Source of the DNA: MVRV01 sp964646755
Lineage (GTDB): Bacteria > Desulfobacterota > Syntrophia > Syntrophales > Smithellaceae
Length of the DNA: 38,594 nt
Direction: 5' to 3'
NCBI GenBank assembly: GCA_964646755.1
Contig: CAZYIE010000035.1
Location: 1-38,594 of the forward strand
A model generated the notes under the pieces. That model saw nothing but the letters and a program-made list of their open reading frames with translations, was not told the DNA's origin and did not search any database. Shown piece after piece: positions 7,673 to 15,580 of this stretch (position 1 is the stretch's first letter; each line of letters opens with the position of its first letter). A program made the translations under genes and the position numbers.

Positions 7673-8247
7673 GTATCAGGGCAATCCTCGATGAGTTCCA
7701 GTTCTGTCACTGGTTCCGGTTCCTTTTGTTCGTTCATTTCCTTCAATTCCCGAAGTGTCGGCAATTCGGAGAGATCTTTCAGATTGAAAACTTCCAGAAA
7801 TTTTTTTGTTGTACCGTAAATAATCGGTTTTCCCGGCACATCTTTACGCCCGACTATGCGAACAAGTTTTTTATCCAGAAGGCCCCGCAGCGGTGCACTG
7901 ACATCCACCCCGCGAATATCTTCGATTTCCGCTTTAACAATGGGCTGCCGGTAAGCAACAATCGCCAGAGTCTCCAGTGCCGCCGGAGATAAAGAAGCTG
8001 GTTTCGTCCCTTTTAATTTTTTTACCCAGGGACCAAGTTCCGGACGTGTACGGAATTGAAAGCCACCGGCAACTTCCGCAAGACCAATGCCGCTCTGACG
8101 CTCATCATATTCAGCAATTAACTGTTCTATGGCTTTTTTAACTTCCGCTTTCTCCACATTTTCCAGAATGACACAGATTTTTTCCAAAGCCAACGGAGCT
8201 TCGGAGGCTAAAATCAGTGCTTCAATAACTGCTTTGAAATTTTCCAT
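7669..8247 (-). CDS. scpB: Segregation and condensation protein B
   Basis: A 192-aa ScpB. Two winged-helix domains are recognisable, with the family signatures EALILASEAPL near residue 10, LSPAALETLAIVAYRQPIVKAEIEDIRGVDVS at about 87-118, and DVPGKPIIYGTTKKFLEVFNLKDLSELP at about 137-164. ScpB dimers bind ScpA and the SMC ATPase to form the bacterial condensin complex that folds and separates chromosomes. The gene starts directly after the scpA stop (no spacer) and overlaps rluB at its end. SMC itself is not in the window. The acidic C-terminal tail is normal for the family. Confidence 0.95.
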   Translation of the reverse strand: MENFKAVIEALILASEAPLALEKICVILENVEKAEVKKAIEQLIAEYDERQSGIGLAEVAGGFQFRTRPELGPWVKKLKGTKPASLSPAALETLAIVAYRQPIVKAEIEDIRGVDVSAPLRGLLDKKLVRIVGRKDVPGKPIIYGTTKKFLEVFNLKDLSELPTLRELKEMNEQKEPEPVTELELIEDCPDT

Positions 8248-8991
8248 TTAGAACTCCACAGCCGGAAATATCCGGATTACTCCAAAAGCTGATGTTTGAT
8301 AGGCTTTAACCATCTTCATCTTAATCAATTCCAGTATTGCCAGAAACGTATAAATAATGCGCCGGCGATCTATTCGTTCCCCTAACAGCTCTTCAAAGGT
8401 AAGATTTTTTTCGCGGGTCAACCGCTCCATGACATCATTGATTATATCAGTTAGCGACATCTTTTCCAGATCAATTTCTAAAAGCTCTTTATTATCGATA
8501 CGGGAAACCATACGATGAAAGGCTTCAATAAGTTCAAAGACATTAACTTCCAGAAGTTCATCCTCATCATCAGTTAGCTTCTCTACCTTATCATCAATTT
8601 GTGCAGAGCGCGTAAATACATCCCGCTGCAAAAGCGGCCTCGCCTCCAGGGCAGTTGCCGCTTCTTTAAATGTCTGGTATTCCAAGAGCTGGCGAACCAG
8701 TTCGGCACGCGGATCTTCTTCGTTCTCCTCGGCAGATGGTTCATCCGGGACAGGTAAAAGCATCTTCGATTTGATATGAATAAGAGTGGAAGCCATGACC
8801 AGGTATTCACCGGCCAGATCAAGATTAAGCGACTTGATTATTTTGAGATATTGAAGATACTGCTCGGTAATCAGAGCTACGGGAATATTATAAATATCAA
8901 TTTCATTCTTCTTGATCAGATACAAAAGCAGGTCGAGCGGACCCTCAAAAATATCCAATTTAATAGCATAGTCTGTTGTTTCGTCGGCCAA
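8248..8991 (-). CDS. scpA: Segregation and condensation protein A
   Basis: A 247-aa ScpA, the kleisin of the SMC complex. The N-terminus YAIKLDIFEGPLDLLLYLIKKNEIDIYNIPVA is cut short here but is diagnostic: the FEGPLDLLL helix contacts the SMC neck. The C-terminal winged-helix (RRRIIYTFLAILELIKMKMVKA, about residues 208-229) contacts the SMC head. The acidic middle region binds ScpB. It lies 27 bp after trpS and abuts scpB, so the four minus-strand genes form one operon. Length and start agree with the family. Confidence 0.95.
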   Translation of the reverse strand: MADETTDYAIKLDIFEGPLDLLLYLIKKNEIDIYNIPVALITEQYLQYLKIIKSLNLDLAGEYLVMASTLIHIKSKMLLPVPDEPSAEENEEDPRAELVRQLLEYQTFKEAATALEARPLLQRDVFTRSAQIDDKVEKLTDDEDELLEVNVFELIEAFHRMVSRIDNKELLEIDLEKMSLTDIINDVMERLTREKNLTFEELLGERIDRRRIIYTFLAILELIKMKMVKAYQTSAFGVIRIFPAVEF

Positions 8992-9018
8992 GATAAAATA
9001 TTCCCTGTTTGTTTTATT

Positions 9019-10008
9019 TTAGATTTTCACTGCCGCACGAACTTCTTCCATCGTCCGGCGGGCAATCTCCGCTGCTTTTTTGTTGCCTGCGGCGATGATC
9101 GAGCTAATTTCATCCATGTGATTAACATAATAATCCATGCGTTCATGGATAGGTGCCAAGGCATCGCTAATACACTGGGCCAGCATTTTTTTACAATCAG
9201 TACAACCTATTGACGCACTACGGCAACCGGCGTCTATTTCTTTGACCGTTTCGGGTGTAGAATATAAGCCATGAAAAGTAAATACATTGCATATTCCCGG
9301 ATTTCCCGGATCGCTTTTTCTCATTCGTTGCGGGTCAGTGAACATGGATGATATTTTCCCCAACAAAACCTTGCCGCGATCACTGATATAAATCGAATTA
9401 TCGTACGATTTGCTCATCTTTCTTCCATCAATACCCAGCAACTTAGGCACACTGGTTAAAAGTGGCTCCGGAATCGGAAATATTTCCGCATAAAGAAAAT
9501 TAAAACGGCGTGCTATCTCCCGAGTAAGTTCCACATGAGGCAACTGGTCAACTCCCACGGGAACGCCGTAAGCCTTGTACATGATAATATCGGCGGCCTG
9601 TAGCACCGGGTAACCCAAAAATCCAAAAGTAGATAAATCCTTATTGGCCAGCTCAGTTTTCATTTCCTTGTATGTAGGGTTACGTTCCAGCCAGGCCAGA
9701 GGAGTAATCATAGACAGCAAAAGAAAGAGCTCCGCATGTTCTTTAATGGCAGACTGTACAAAGAGAGTGCTTTTTTGCGGATCAAGACCAACGGCCAGCC
9801 AGTCAATAATCATGCTGATTGTATTATCTTTGATCCCTTCCGTGGTACTGTATTCACTGGTAAACGCATGCCAATCGGCAACGAAATAGCAACAATCATA
9901 TTTCCCGCTGTTTTGCAATTCTACCCAGTTTCCTAAAGCCCCGTGTAAATTGCCCAAGTGCAGTTTCCCGGTAGGACGCATTCCGCTGAGAATCCTTTTT
10001 AGTGCCAA
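9019..10008 (-). CDS. trpS: Tryptophan--tRNA ligase
   Basis: A class I aminoacyl-tRNA synthetase. I choose the TTG at 10008-10006 as start: it follows AGGAG with a 7-base spacer and gives MALKRILSGMRPTGKLHLGN, the normal beginning of TrpS. The longer frame from ATG 10062 would add 18 unusual residues and read through a hairpin. The HIGH-type signature is PTGKLHLGN and the KMSKS loop is DGRKMSKSYDN. Product length is 329 aa, typical of bacterial TrpS. Three cysteines near 260-275 (CRSASIGCTDCKK) may bind zinc or be structural. It heads the trpS-scpA-scpB-rluB operon. Confidence 0.93.
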   Translation of the reverse strand: MALKRILSGMRPTGKLHLGNLHGALGNWVELQNSGKYDCCYFVADWHAFTSEYSTTEGIKDNTISMIIDWLAVGLDPQKSTLFVQSAIKEHAELFLLLSMITPLAWLERNPTYKEMKTELANKDLSTFGFLGYPVLQAADIIMYKAYGVPVGVDQLPHVELTREIARRFNFLYAEIFPIPEPLLTSVPKLLGIDGRKMSKSYDNSIYISDRGKVLLGKISSMFTDPQRMRKSDPGNPGICNVFTFHGLYSTPETVKEIDAGCRSASIGCTDCKKMLAQCISDALAPIHERMDYYVNHMDEISSIIAAGNKKAAEIARRTMEEVRAAVKI

Positions 10009-10039
10009 AACAAAACTCCTTATGCTCTTATAATGCACC

Positions 10040-10077
10040 AAGGCCTCCGATTGTTTATTCAATAATGCGGAGGCCTT
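10040..10077. terminator. Hairpin between HU gene and trpS
   Basis: AAGGCCTCCG (10040-10049) pairs perfectly with CGGAGGCCTT (10068-10077) around an 18-nt loop. It lies 26 bp after the HU stop and 31 bp before the chosen trpS start. It lacks a T-tract, so it could be a weak terminator for HU, or a processing or attenuation hairpin in the trpS leader. Confidence 0.55.
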
Positions 10078-10103
10078 AGCTGGATGATGACTTAATGAAT
10101 ATA

Positions 10104-10376
10104 CTATTTTACTTTGTCGGACAGAGCCTTGCCAGCCTTAAATTTCACTACTTTTTTTGCGGGAATCTTAATTGCTTTACCAGTCTGAGGATTCCGGCCT
10201 TCTCTTGCTTTTCTTTTCACAACGGAGAAGGTACCAAATCCCACAAGTCCCAGCTTTCCACTCTTTTTGAGCTCCTTGGTAACTGCCGTAACGTAGGCAT
10301 CCAATGCCAATGCACCTGCTGCTTTGGTGATACCTGCTTCATTTGCCATAAACCCGATCAATTCTGCTTTCGTCAT
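10104..10376 (-). CDS. hup: DNA-binding protein HU
   Basis: A 90-aa HU-type histone-like protein: MTKAELIGFMANEAGITKAA, VGFGTFSVVKRKAREGRNPQTG and a C-terminal lysine-rich end. GRNPQTG holds the intercalating proline. It differs from the IHF-beta-like gene at 6394 by GTFSV instead of GSFVV and by lower DNA-arm similarity, so it is the general nucleoid protein. GGGGGAA lies about 8-12 bases upstream of the ATG at 10376. Alanine enrichment in the N-terminal helices (AAGALALDAYVTAV) is unlike E. coli HU but common in other lineages. Confidence 0.88.
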   Translation of the reverse strand: MTKAELIGFMANEAGITKAAGALALDAYVTAVTKELKKSGKLGLVGFGTFSVVKRKAREGRNPQTGKAIKIPAKKVVKFKAGKALSDKVK

Positions 10377-10645
10377 TCTCTAAATTCCCCCTTTCATAAA
10401 ATTAAGCTTGAAATTTTATAATTAACCGCTTTTTGCGGCTAAAACCCAGATCAGGCATATAATATATTGACCTCTTTCACAACCAACATCTATACCAGAT
10501 TATATTAACTTAATTTGGCTCAATCCCGCTTGGTTGCTGGTCTGGAAAGGTGCTTTTTACTTAAAACTGGCGCTACGCCTAACACAAAAAAAACCAACAA
10601 TCAAGAAAAAAAGTTTTTTTGATAAACAATTTTATCGTTAACTAT

Positions 10646-11749
10646 TTATCCCATTCCGAAGAGCATAATCAGGCTCAAACTGGCGATAGACAGCACGAAA
10701 GAAACGCATAGGCCTAAAGTGAATGGTTTCAGGCCAATTTTTAGTACGACCTGAAGCTGCGTGCCCAGGCCGACAGCCGCAAGAGCAGTGAGAATAGAAA
10801 ATTTTGCTATCTCGTCAAAAGCCTTAAGGATTGACGCCGCCACCTGCAATGTTCCGGGGTGATTGATGTCCTGCGGCAGGATACCGGCACTAATGCCGAC
10901 GGTGCGGATAAGCGACATGGTAAGGAAGCCGATCACGAACCAGGGGATCAGGATGCCTCCGCGTGGAACGGTCGATGGCCACTCCTCCCGCAAGGTATTC
11001 TTACGGTTCAGGAGCAGACCGACTAAGATAATGAGGGGTGCCATGATGGTATTGCGCATCAGCTTCACAATTGTAGCAACATTCAGCGCAGCCTGGCTAT
11101 GTGCAGCCCCCACAGCTACGACCTGCGATGTGTCGTTGACAGCGGTGCCGGCCCACAGCCCAAACGCGGTGTCACTCAGCCCCAGAGCTTGCCCGATTAT
11201 CGGGTAGATGATCACCGCAATCAGACCGAAAAGCGTGATAACGGCGACAGCAAAGCTGACTTCTTCCTCCTTTGCCCCGATGGCGGGCGCAGTTGCCACA
11301 ATGGCGGTATTCCCACAAATCGAGGTTCCGACTCCGATTAATGCCGTCAGACGGGGCGGAATTTTAAACAGGCGACCGATGATGAAGGCAGTGGACAGCG
11401 CGACCGTAATACAGGTGAAAACGAGCAGTATTGCCGCACCACCGGTCGCCGCTACATCCTGCAGACTCAGGCGTAAACCGAGCAGAATAATTCCCAAGCG
11501 CAGGATTCGTTCCAGAGCGAATTTAATTCCCGCTTCAAAACTCCCGGAAACACCAAGAGTATTGCGGATAAAAAGTCCCAGTAGAACCGCTATTAAGACA
11601 TCACTAATCGCCTTACTGAGCAGCGGCCCCGGAATCAGCTTATGCAGCATCCGGGCAACAACGGCAACCCCGACCGCCAGAAACAGGCCTTTCAATATGG
11701 GACTCCATCGCCTACTGATTTTTCCCCATCTGGGAATTAACAACCTCAT
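10646..11749 (-). CDS. yeiH: YeiH-family (UPF0324) putative sulfate/sulfite exporter
   Basis: A 367-aa integral membrane protein with about ten membrane segments. Family landmarks include DVLIAVLLGLFIRN (about 48-61), LGIILLGLRLSL, GVGTSICGNTAIVATAPAI (about 139-157), GTAVNDTSQVVAVG and the C-terminal AAVGLGTQL. These proteins are annotated as putative sulfate or sulfonate exporters and are often found next to a LysR regulator, as in E. coli yeiH-yeiE. Here it is divergent from such a regulator and 1.3 kb from the dsr operon, so export or tolerance of sulfite is a reasonable inference, not shown. AGGAG lies 8 bases before the ATG at 11749. Confidence 0.85.
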   Translation of the reverse strand: MRLLIPRWGKISRRWSPILKGLFLAVGVAVVARMLHKLIPGPLLSKAISDVLIAVLLGLFIRNTLGVSGSFEAGIKFALERILRLGIILLGLRLSLQDVAATGGAAILLVFTCITVALSTAFIIGRLFKIPPRLTALIGVGTSICGNTAIVATAPAIGAKEEEVSFAVAVITLFGLIAVIIYPIIGQALGLSDTAFGLWAGTAVNDTSQVVAVGAAHSQAALNVATIVKLMRNTIMAPLIILVGLLLNRKNTLREEWPSTVPRGGILIPWFVIGFLTMSLIRTVGISAGILPQDINHPGTLQVAASILKAFDEIAKFSILTALAAVGLGTQLQVVLKIGLKPFTLGLCVSFVLSIASLSLIMLFGMG

Positions 11750-11908
11750 GATTTATTTCTCCTGTGAATATATAGTGCAATCGTTGCCGCCACATCTGGA
11801 ATGAACTGATTCTCTGACTTTTTTACTTGCCTTATATAGCTCTTTAATGATAAATAATAATTAATAATTTTTGCACTAATCATCATTATATTTTATGGAA
11901 GGCTGCTT
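11750..11908. promoter_or_regulatory. Divergent promoter region between yeiH-like and lysR-like genes
   Basis: 159 bases with no gene. The middle (about 11840-11875) is very AT-rich and contains overlapping symmetric stretches such as AATAATTAATAATT, the kind of sequence LysR regulators bind (T-N11-A). The same half-word ATAAAT recurs as a palindrome upstream of dsrA at 12948-12963. The operator assignment is inference. Confidence 0.4.
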
Positions 11909-12793
11909 ATGACAATTACCTTGAGACAATTGGAGATTTTCGAAAAGGTTGCCGGCGGCAGGCACGTCACCCAGGCCAGCGAACAGTTGTTTATCACCCA
12001 ATCGGCGGTCAGCATGGCTATTGCCGAATTAGAAAAATTTGTCGGCGCGCCGCTTTTTGAAAGGATCGGCAGAAGATTGTTGCTCAATGACCGGGGCCGC
12101 TTGATTGTGCCCAGAGTACAGGATGTACTGCGCCAAGTTTCTACAATAGAGCAGATGCTGATTGAATCCATCGGTGAACCGATCGGCATATTGAGAGTGG
12201 GAGCCAGTACAACCGTCGGCAACTACATTCTTCCAGCAATCGTTGGTGAATTTTCCCGAAAATATCCACGAGCCCAAGTTTTGCTGCAGGTCGGCAATAC
12301 CGGTCAAATCGAGCATGAAGTGGAGACCGGAGCTCTGGACTTGGGAATTATTGAGGGGCCTCCACACGCAGGTTCGCTACACTCGACACTATGGCGCAAA
12401 GATGAACTTGTTGTAATAGTCGAAAAAGGCCACCCGTGGGCGATGCAAAAAAAAGTATCCAACACTATGCTGGAACAAGCGCCCTGGATTATGCGGGAAA
12501 AAGGATCCGGCACCAGAGAGGTATTTGAATCCGCTCTGGAAAAAAAAGGTATCACCTGCACCATTTCCATGGAACTTGGACACACTGAGGCAATAAAAAA
12601 GGCCGTTGAAGCGGGCTTGGGGATAAGTTGTCTTTCCCGAATGGCTGTGGCCAGAGAGCTTGCCCATGCCTGGCTTATGGAAGTGGTTACCAATCTTGAT
12701 TTACGCAGAAATCTGATTGTCCTGACCAGGGATAGCGGATATCGCACGGCACTTTTGAGCGCATTTCTTTCCATTCTGGACGCGAACCGATAG
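11909..12793 (+). CDS. LysR-family transcriptional regulator, YeiE/CysB-like
   Basis: A 294-aa LysR regulator. The winged helix-turn-helix is at residues 2-60 (LRQLEIFEKVAGGRHVTQAS, then LFITQSAVSMAIAELEKFVG) and the ligand-binding domain at about 90-290, with GASTTVGNYILP and GLGISCLSRMAV as typical segments. Closest in layout to E. coli YeiE, which is divergent from yeiH and has been linked to sulfite sensing. It lies upstream of dsrA on the same strand, and the 282-bp interval holds a decayed copy of its own first codons on the opposite strand. It probably controls the yeiH-like gene and possibly dsr; the inducer is unknown. GGAAGG lies 6 bases before ATG 11909. Confidence 0.85.
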   Translation: MTITLRQLEIFEKVAGGRHVTQASEQLFITQSAVSMAIAELEKFVGAPLFERIGRRLLLNDRGRLIVPRVQDVLRQVSTIEQMLIESIGEPIGILRVGASTTVGNYILPAIVGEFSRKYPRAQVLLQVGNTGQIEHEVETGALDLGIIEGPPHAGSLHSTLWRKDELVVIVEKGHPWAMQKKVSNTMLEQAPWIMREKGSGTREVFESALEKKGITCTISMELGHTEAIKKAVEAGLGISCLSRMAVARELAHAWLMEVVTNLDLRRNLIVLTRDSGYRTALLSAFLSILDANR

Positions 12794-12857
12794 TTTCGTT
12801 CGCTCAGCAACTCCCTTTTCCGCCGATGCCTTTCTCTGCTTTCTTAAATATCGACCA

Positions 12858-12910
12858 CTGGCAACCTTTTTCAAAACATCCAACTGTTTCAGAGGAATCG
12901 CTATGTCCAT
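12858..12910 (-). pseudogene. Remnant of a second LysR-type regulator N-terminus
   Basis: Read on the minus strand from ATG 12910, the first 20 or so codons give PLKQLDVLKKVASGRY, which matches TLRQLEIFEKVAGGRH of the intact regulator at 11909. Roughly 70% of bases agree over about 51 positions by hand alignment. After that the homology stops and the frame reads unrelated sequence to a stop at 12701. It looks like the 5' stub of a regulator once divergent from dsrA. Chance or an inverted partial duplication are alternatives. Confidence 0.5.
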
Positions 12911-12943
12911 TCCTTCATAAATAATACTGATTAATGTTATCAA

Positions 12944-13075
12944 AATTATAAATTGTTATTTATTATAAAAAGGACATATAAAATAAAAACTCAAGTCCAG
13001 CAAGACAGATCAGAGCCGGTATCTTATTCGGACTTTAGTGCCAGGCAAATGGCATTTTAAAAATGGAGGTGTTTT
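12944..13075 (+). promoter_or_regulatory. dsr operon promoter/leader region
   Basis: AT-rich sequence upstream of dsrA with two symmetric sites: ATAAAT-TGTT-ATTTAT (12948-12963) and TGCCA-N6-TGGCA (13039-13054). GGAGGT at 13063-13068 is the dsrA ribosome site. The first palindrome is a plausible LysR-type operator; the second overlaps the likely untranslated leader. No convincing -35/-10 pair can be fixed by eye. Confidence 0.4.
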
Positions 13076-14263
13076 ATGGAGAAATCAAAGACCCCGCTCC
13101 TGGACGAATTGGAAAAGGGCAAGTGGCCCAGTTTCGTTAAAGACATGAAGCAAGCCGCCGAAAAAAGTCCCATGGTGAAAGATCTCATCTCGCAACTGGA
13201 GCTTTCTTACAAAGAAAAAATTGGCCACTGGAAGCACGGCGGAATCGTCGGCGTGAAGGGATATGGCGGCGGCGTAATCGGTCGCTATACTGACCGCCCC
13301 GACCTCTTTCCTGGTGTTCAGGCTTTTCACACTATGCGGGTTAATCACCCGACGGGATGGTTCTATAAGACGGACGCCCTACGCAAGCTCTGTGATATCT
13401 GGGACAAGCACGGCAGCGGTCTCACCAACATGCACGGCTCCACTGGCGATGCCATCCTTCTGGGCACGACGACAGAACACATCCAGCCCTGCTTTGACGA
13501 TCTTTCCGCCGCCGGTTTTGATCTTGGCGGCTCCGGCTCAGCCCTCCGTACACCAAGCGCCTGCGTCGGACCGGGACGTTGCGAATGGGCATGCATCGAC
13601 AGCCTGGATATCTGCTACAATCTCACCATGACCTATCAGGATCAAATCCATCGACCCATGTTTCCCTACAAGTTCAAGATAAAGGTCTCAGCCTGCCCTA
13701 ACGACTGTGTCGCTTCCATCGCCCGTTCCGATTTTTCCATCATCGGGACATGGAAGGATGATATCCAGATTGATCAGCAGGAAGTACTCGCCTATGCATC
13801 AACGCTCAACATCCAGAAGGAGGTCTGCGAACTTTGCCCAACCCGGTGCATGGAATGGAATGGAAAAGAGTTGAAAATATACAATGAGGATTGCACCCGT
13901 TGTATGCACTGCATCAATCTGATGCCGAAGGCCCTTAGGCCCGGTAAGGAGAAAGGCGCGACCATCCTTGTTGGCGGCAAGGCGCCTATTGTTCAGGGAG
14001 CGCTGATGTCGTGGGTCATCGTGCCTTTTATAAAGCTGGAACCGCCTTATACGGAACTCAAAAACTTGATTGAACGTATTCAGGACTGGTGGGATGAAAA
14101 TGGCAAATCGAGGGAAAGGCTGGGCGAATTAATCACCCGTCTGAGCATGCGGGTTTTTTTGAAGGCTGTGGGCATTCCCGCCCTACCCCAGATGGTCAAG
14201 GCGCCCAGAACCAATCCTTACGTCTTTTTCTGGCCTGAAGACATTAAAAAGGAGGTAAAGTAA
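13076..14263 (+). CDS. dsrA: Dissimilatory sulfite reductase alpha subunit
   Basis: A 395-aa DsrA, which with DsrB reduces sulfite at a coupled siroheme-[4Fe-4S] centre. Siroheme-cluster cysteines are C163 and C169 (CVGPGRC) and C207 and C211 (CPNDC). The inserted ferredoxin domain has C251, C254, C258 and C273, C276, C279 (CTRCMHC). HWKHGGIVGV, YGGGVIGRY and TNMHGSTGD are family hallmarks. It is about 40 residues shorter than Desulfovibrio DsrA: the loop after residue 28 and the loop before the ferredoxin cysteines (about residue 242) are both shortened. GGAGGT precedes ATG 13076. It is first in the dsr operon, one base before dsrB. Confidence 0.97.
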   Translation: MEKSKTPLLDELEKGKWPSFVKDMKQAAEKSPMVKDLISQLELSYKEKIGHWKHGGIVGVKGYGGGVIGRYTDRPDLFPGVQAFHTMRVNHPTGWFYKTDALRKLCDIWDKHGSGLTNMHGSTGDAILLGTTTEHIQPCFDDLSAAGFDLGGSGSALRTPSACVGPGRCEWACIDSLDICYNLTMTYQDQIHRPMFPYKFKIKVSACPNDCVASIARSDFSIIGTWKDDIQIDQQEVLAYASTLNIQKEVCELCPTRCMEWNGKELKIYNEDCTRCMHCINLMPKALRPGKEKGATILVGGKAPIVQGALMSWVIVPFIKLEPPYTELKNLIERIQDWWDENGKSRERLGELITRLSMRVFLKAVGIPALPQMVKAPRTNPYVFFWPEDIKKEVK

Positions 14264-14264
14264 A

Positions 14265-15326
14265 ATGGCAAAAACCGATATTGGCCCCCCCGACTATAAA
14301 ACCATGCTGCCGCCCGTTATTCAGAGAAACTACGGGAAATGGCTCTATCATGAAATTCTCAAACCGGGAGTGCTCATGCACGTTGCGGAATCAGGAGAAG
14401 CACTCTACAGCGTGCGTGCCGGATCGCCGCGACTGGTTTCGACTGATCACATCCGGGAAATCTGCGACATAGCCGAAAAATACTGTGATGGTTACCTGCG
14501 TTTTACCAGCCGCCACAACATCGAGTTTCTGCTCGACGACAAAAATAAAATCGACTCCTTGATCGACGAATTAATAAGCCGCGGTTATCCCGTGGGCGGC
14601 ACCGGCCATGCCGTAACGAATATCGTGCATACCCAGGGGTGGATTCATTGTCACACCCCGGCCACGGACGCGTCCGGCCCGGTGAAGGCGTTGATGGACG
14701 AGATTTACGACTACTATACAACCATGAAGCTGCCGAACCACGTCCGGATTTCCCTGGCCTGCTGCCTGAATATGTGCGGCGCCATTCACTGTTCCGACAT
14801 TGCCATTTTGGGCATCCACCGGACGGTTCCCAAGGTTGACAACACACGTGTTCCGAATGTCTGTGAAATCCCGTCCACGGTTGCCTCGTGTCCTACAGGC
14901 GCCATCCGGGGTGACATGAAAAACAAATCCGTCGCGGTTAATGATGAGAAGTGCATGTACTGCGGGAACTGTTACACCGTTTGTCCGGCCATGCCGATTG
15001 CCGATCCCGACAATGACGGGATATCCATCTGGGTTGGCGGCAAGGTTTCCAATGCCCGGAGCGCCCCGATGTTTTCCAAACTGGCGATTCCTTTTCTGCC
15101 CAACAATCCACCGCGCTGGCCGGAAGTCGTTGATGCCGTAAAGAACATCCTTGAAGTTTATGCCAGCCACGCAAAGAAACATGAACGGGTCGGCGAATGG
15201 ATCGAGCGCGTCGGCTGGGAGCGTTTCTTCAGTCTGACGGGCATACCTTTTACCGACCAGCATATTGACGACTTTGATCTGGCTGTAGATACATTCCGGA
15301 CATCGACGCAATTCAAATGGAGGTGA
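14265..15326 (+). CDS. dsrB: Dissimilatory sulfite reductase beta subunit
   Basis: A 353-aa DsrB, the subunit carrying the catalytically competent siroheme. Cluster cysteines are C129 (GWIHCHTPATDASG), C166, C167 and C171 (ACCLNMCGAIHC). The ferredoxin domain has C209 (SCPTGAI), C230, C233, C236 and C240 (CMYCGNCYTVC). TSRHNIEFLL near residue 81 and GGTGHAVTNIVHTQGW near 111 are typical of DsrB. It starts one base after the dsrA stop, with AAAGGAGG at the end of dsrA as ribosome site, so A and B are made together. Slightly shorter than the Desulfovibrio protein (about 381 aa). Confidence 0.97.
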   Translation: MAKTDIGPPDYKTMLPPVIQRNYGKWLYHEILKPGVLMHVAESGEALYSVRAGSPRLVSTDHIREICDIAEKYCDGYLRFTSRHNIEFLLDDKNKIDSLIDELISRGYPVGGTGHAVTNIVHTQGWIHCHTPATDASGPVKALMDEIYDYYTTMKLPNHVRISLACCLNMCGAIHCSDIAILGIHRTVPKVDNTRVPNVCEIPSTVASCPTGAIRGDMKNKSVAVNDEKCMYCGNCYTVCPAMPIADPDNDGISIWVGGKVSNARSAPMFSKLAIPFLPNNPPRWPEVVDAVKNILEVYASHAKKHERVGEWIERVGWERFFSLTGIPFTDQHIDDFDLAVDTFRTSTQFKWR

Positions 15327-15328
15327 GT

Positions 15329-15553
15329 ATGAGTGAAGAACTGAAAAAGCGGATCACCGATTTATTCCATGAAAAATCCAAGGGCGACAAAAAGATGTTT
15401 TACATCCGGGACGTCACCAAATGGCTCCCCGATGAAGACCGGCACGCCATCCAGGATGCCGTGAAGGTGCTGCTCGATGAAGAAGTTTTGAAATACTGGT
15501 CGAGCGGAAGCTCTACATACCTCATACTGGCTGAATTCTTTCCAAAGGAATAA
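15329..15553 (+). CDS. dsrD: Dissimilatory sulfite reductase-associated protein DsrD
   Basis: A 74-aa winged-helix protein with the DsrD pattern ELKKRITDLFHEKSKGDKKM followed by FYIRDVTKWLP and VLKYWSSGSSTYL. DsrD is known to stimulate DsrAB activity and is a marker of the reductive pathway; oxidative-type operons lack it. The start is ATG 15329, because GGAGGTGA sits just upstream; the frame could open at 15317 but that would overlap dsrB without a site. It lies two bases after the dsrB stop. Together with the absence of dsrEFH and dsrL nearby, it argues for sulfite reduction, not sulfur oxidation. Confidence 0.95.
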   Translation: MSEELKKRITDLFHEKSKGDKKMFYIRDVTKWLPDEDRHAIQDAVKVLLDEEVLKYWSSGSSTYLILAEFFPKE

Positions 15554-15580
15554 GGCCCGTTTTTTAACAGGTGATGAAAC

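Noticed and set aside
10009..10062. N-terminal extension of TrpS from ATG 10062
   Set aside because: The extra 18 residues are unlike TrpS, run through a hairpin, and the TTG at 10008 has a well-placed AGGAG.
10021..10100. T-box or trp attenuator before trpS
   Set aside because: There is a hairpin but no T-box sequence, no leader peptide with Trp codons and no terminator/antiterminator pair.
10596..10625. A-rich/T-rich stretch as a terminator before the yeiH-like gene end
   Set aside because: The symmetry is made of A and T runs only, without a GC stem, so it is not a convincing terminator.
12701..12943. 80-residue minus-strand frame as a real gene
   Set aside because: Only the first 20 or so codons resemble a LysR protein; the rest is antisense to the end of the intact regulator. 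It is treated as a remnant.
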